A stretch of 12,605 bases of DNA from Candidatus Heimdallarchaeota archaeon (lineage in GTDB: Archaea > Asgardarchaeota > Heimdallarchaeia > Heimdallarchaeales > Kariarchaeaceae): contig JAAFKL010000198.1 of NCBI GenBank assembly GCA_021399405.1, positions 1-12,605 on the forward strand, in the 5' to 3' direction. The notes below the pieces were generated by a model. It worked only from the letters and a program-made list of their open reading frames with translations, was not told the DNA's origin and searched no databases. Shown here in pieces: positions 11,438-12,605 of the stretch. The translations under genes were made by a program, and so were the position numbers. Positions within the stretch are counted from its first letter, which is position 1. Each line of letters begins with the position of its first letter.

Positions 11438-12605
11438 ATGAAATTTAATTCTAGAAGGTCACCCGTATATGGCAGAAGAGGCATTGTTTCAACCAGTCAA
11501 CCACTAGCTGCTGAAGCAGGTATGCGAATACTACAAAAAGGAGGTAACGCAGCTGATGCTGCAGTCGCAACCGCTGCTGCATTGAACGTTACTGAACCTA
11601 CTTCTACAGGAATAGGAGGGGATATGTTTGCTTTGTTCTATAATTCTAAAAAGCAAAAAGTTTTCGGATTAAATGGAAGTGGGAGAACACCACGTAATTT
11701 AACATTGGAAAAAATAAATGATGATGGATTCGAGAATGAATTGCCACCTTATCATCCCCATACAATTACTGTTCCGGGTGCTGCTGCAGGGTGGGTAGAT
11801 ACAATTGAAAAATTTGGTCTACTCTCGATAAATGAAGTGCTGCAACCAGCAATCGAATTAGCAAGGGATGGATTTCCAGTTTCAGATATCACTGCTAGAC
11901 ATTGGGGGTTGGGTAAATCTCGATTAGATACAGGACCTAATGCTCATGAAATGCTATTAAACGGAAATGCACCTATTATAGGAGATATGATGAAAAATCA
12001 AACTTTAGCCGACACTTTTGAAACATTAGGAAAATACGGTAAAAGTGGATATTACGAGGGTAAAATTGCTGAATCAATAGTTGAGATTATTACTTCTAAA
12101 GGTGGTGTAATGACATTAGATGATCTTAAATCACATAAATCAACATTTGAAGACCCCATATCTGTTAATTATAAAGGAATTGATGTTTATGAAATCCCAC
12201 CAAATGGTCAAGGAATTACAGCTTTGATTGCATTGAATATTTTAGAAGAGTTAGAATTGGATAAAAATCCATTATCAACCTCATATCTACACACATTAAT
12301 TGAAGTAATGCGTATTGCATTTGCAGATACACGCTGGTATGTAACCGATCCAAGTATGGTTGATGTACCTATAACTGGATTGCTTGATAAAAATTATGCA
12401 AAAGAAAGAGCCAAACTTTTGGATTCAAGAAAAGCTACATTGGACATTCAGAGGGGATCTCCTCTTTCATCATCAGGAACTGTTTATTTATCTGTTGTTG
12501 ATAATGATGGTAATGCATGTTCCTTCATCAACTCTAATTATATGGGATTCGGAACAGGATTAATCCCAAAGGGTTGTGGTTTCACCTTACAAAATCGAGG
12601 ACATC
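11438..12605 (+). CDS. Gamma-glutamyltransferase-family protein (YwrD-like), 3' part beyond right edge
   Basis: The frame is open from ATG 11438 for 389 codons to the window edge, so most of the large subunit and the beginning of the small subunit are seen. There is no signal peptide (MKFNSRRSPVYGRRG), so the protein is cytosolic, unlike secreted bacterial and animal enzymes. Family motifs: GGNAADAAVATAAALNVTEP (35-54), GIGGDMF (58-64), NGSGRTP (79-85, Arg83 as candidate glutamyl-carboxylate ligand), PGAAAGWVD (113-121), and PPNGQGITAL (254-263). The autocleavage/catalytic Thr348 lies in SGTVYLSVVD, followed by SFINSNYMGFGTG (362-374) and GFTLQNRG. The VYLSVVD form, in place of THYSVVD, marks the YwrD-like branch, whose substrates are poorly known; some relatives are beta-lactam acylases. 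The gene follows the RPB5-like gene by 113 bases on the same strand but has its own TATA-like box. Confidence 0.92.
   Translation, partial: MKFNSRRSPVYGRRGIVSTSQPLAAEAGMRILQKGGNAADAAVATAAALNVTEPTSTGIGGDMFALFYNSKKQKVFGLNGSGRTPRNLTLEKINDDGFENELPPYHPHTITVPGAAAGWVDTIEKFGLLSINEVLQPAIELARDGFPVSDITARHWGLGKSRLDTGPNAHEMLLNGNAPIIGDMMKNQTLADTFETLGKYGKSGYYEGKIAESIVEIITSKGGVMTLDDLKSHKSTFEDPISVNYKGIDVYEIPPNGQGITALIALNILEELELDKNPLSTSYLHTLIEVMRIAFADTRWYVTDPSMVDVPITGLLDKNYAKERAKLLDSRKATLDIQRGSPLSSSGTVYLSVVDNDGNACSFINSNYMGFGTGLIPKGCGFTLQNRGH

Noticed and set aside
1..12605. Prophage, transposon or defence island
   Set aside because: No integrase, transposase, phage structural gene, terminal repeats or known defence gene set was found; the genes look like ordinary archaeal metabolism, surface and information-processing genes.

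Overview
The window is AT-rich, roughly one third G+C by eye, and looks archaeal. Many genes have TATA-like boxes about 20-36 bases upstream of their starts with little or no leader. Several genes appear to start at TTG. One protein ends in an unmistakable archaeal/eukaryotic RNA polymerase subunit H/RPB5 domain. The gene set suggests an Asgard archaeon, perhaps of the Heimdallarchaeia side: an FG-GAP receptor-like protein with a small cytosolic domain of the kind seen in Asgard proteins, an arylsulfotransferase-family surface protein, a DUF2797 protein, an ACAD10/11-like enzyme pair, and a eukaryote-like RPB5. The lineage is an inference and no marker gene settles it.

Layout. From 1 to 2018 (minus strand) there are two exported proteins in a probable operon: an FG-GAP/VCBS propeller protein with one membrane helix and a cytosolic tail, followed by an unidentified secreted protein cut by the left edge. 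From 2210 to 4486 (plus) an acyl-CoA dehydrogenase and an aminoglycoside-phosphotransferase-family kinase lie six bases apart. They match the two halves of vertebrate ACAD10/ACAD11 and the bacterial LvaC/LvaA pair, which remove a 4-hydroxyl from acyl-CoAs by phosphorylation and elimination. From 4626 to 5318 (plus) there is an unidentified membrane protein. From 5489 to 6184 (plus) there is an SRAP (HMCES/YedK) protein that protects abasic sites. It meets tail to tail, four bases apart, with a glycosylation-rich arylsulfotransferase-like surface protein (6189-7922, minus). From 8044 to 9536 (minus) lie a DUF2797 cysteine-cluster protein and a small HEAT-repeat protein.

The most striking gene is at 9699-11324 (plus). 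It encodes three tandem copies of a module resembling the N-terminal jaw domain of eukaryotic RPB5, then a complete RpoH/RPB5 C-terminal domain, then a 70-residue lysine/alanine/proline tail like that of histone H1. Its promoter abuts an unusual CGAT tandem array. The window ends inside a cytosolic gamma-glutamyltransferase-family gene (11438 onward).

No rRNA, tRNA, CRISPR array, insertion sequence or integrase was seen. No stretch over 300 bases lacks a gene; the longest gaps are about 110-170 bases and hold promoters and small repeats.
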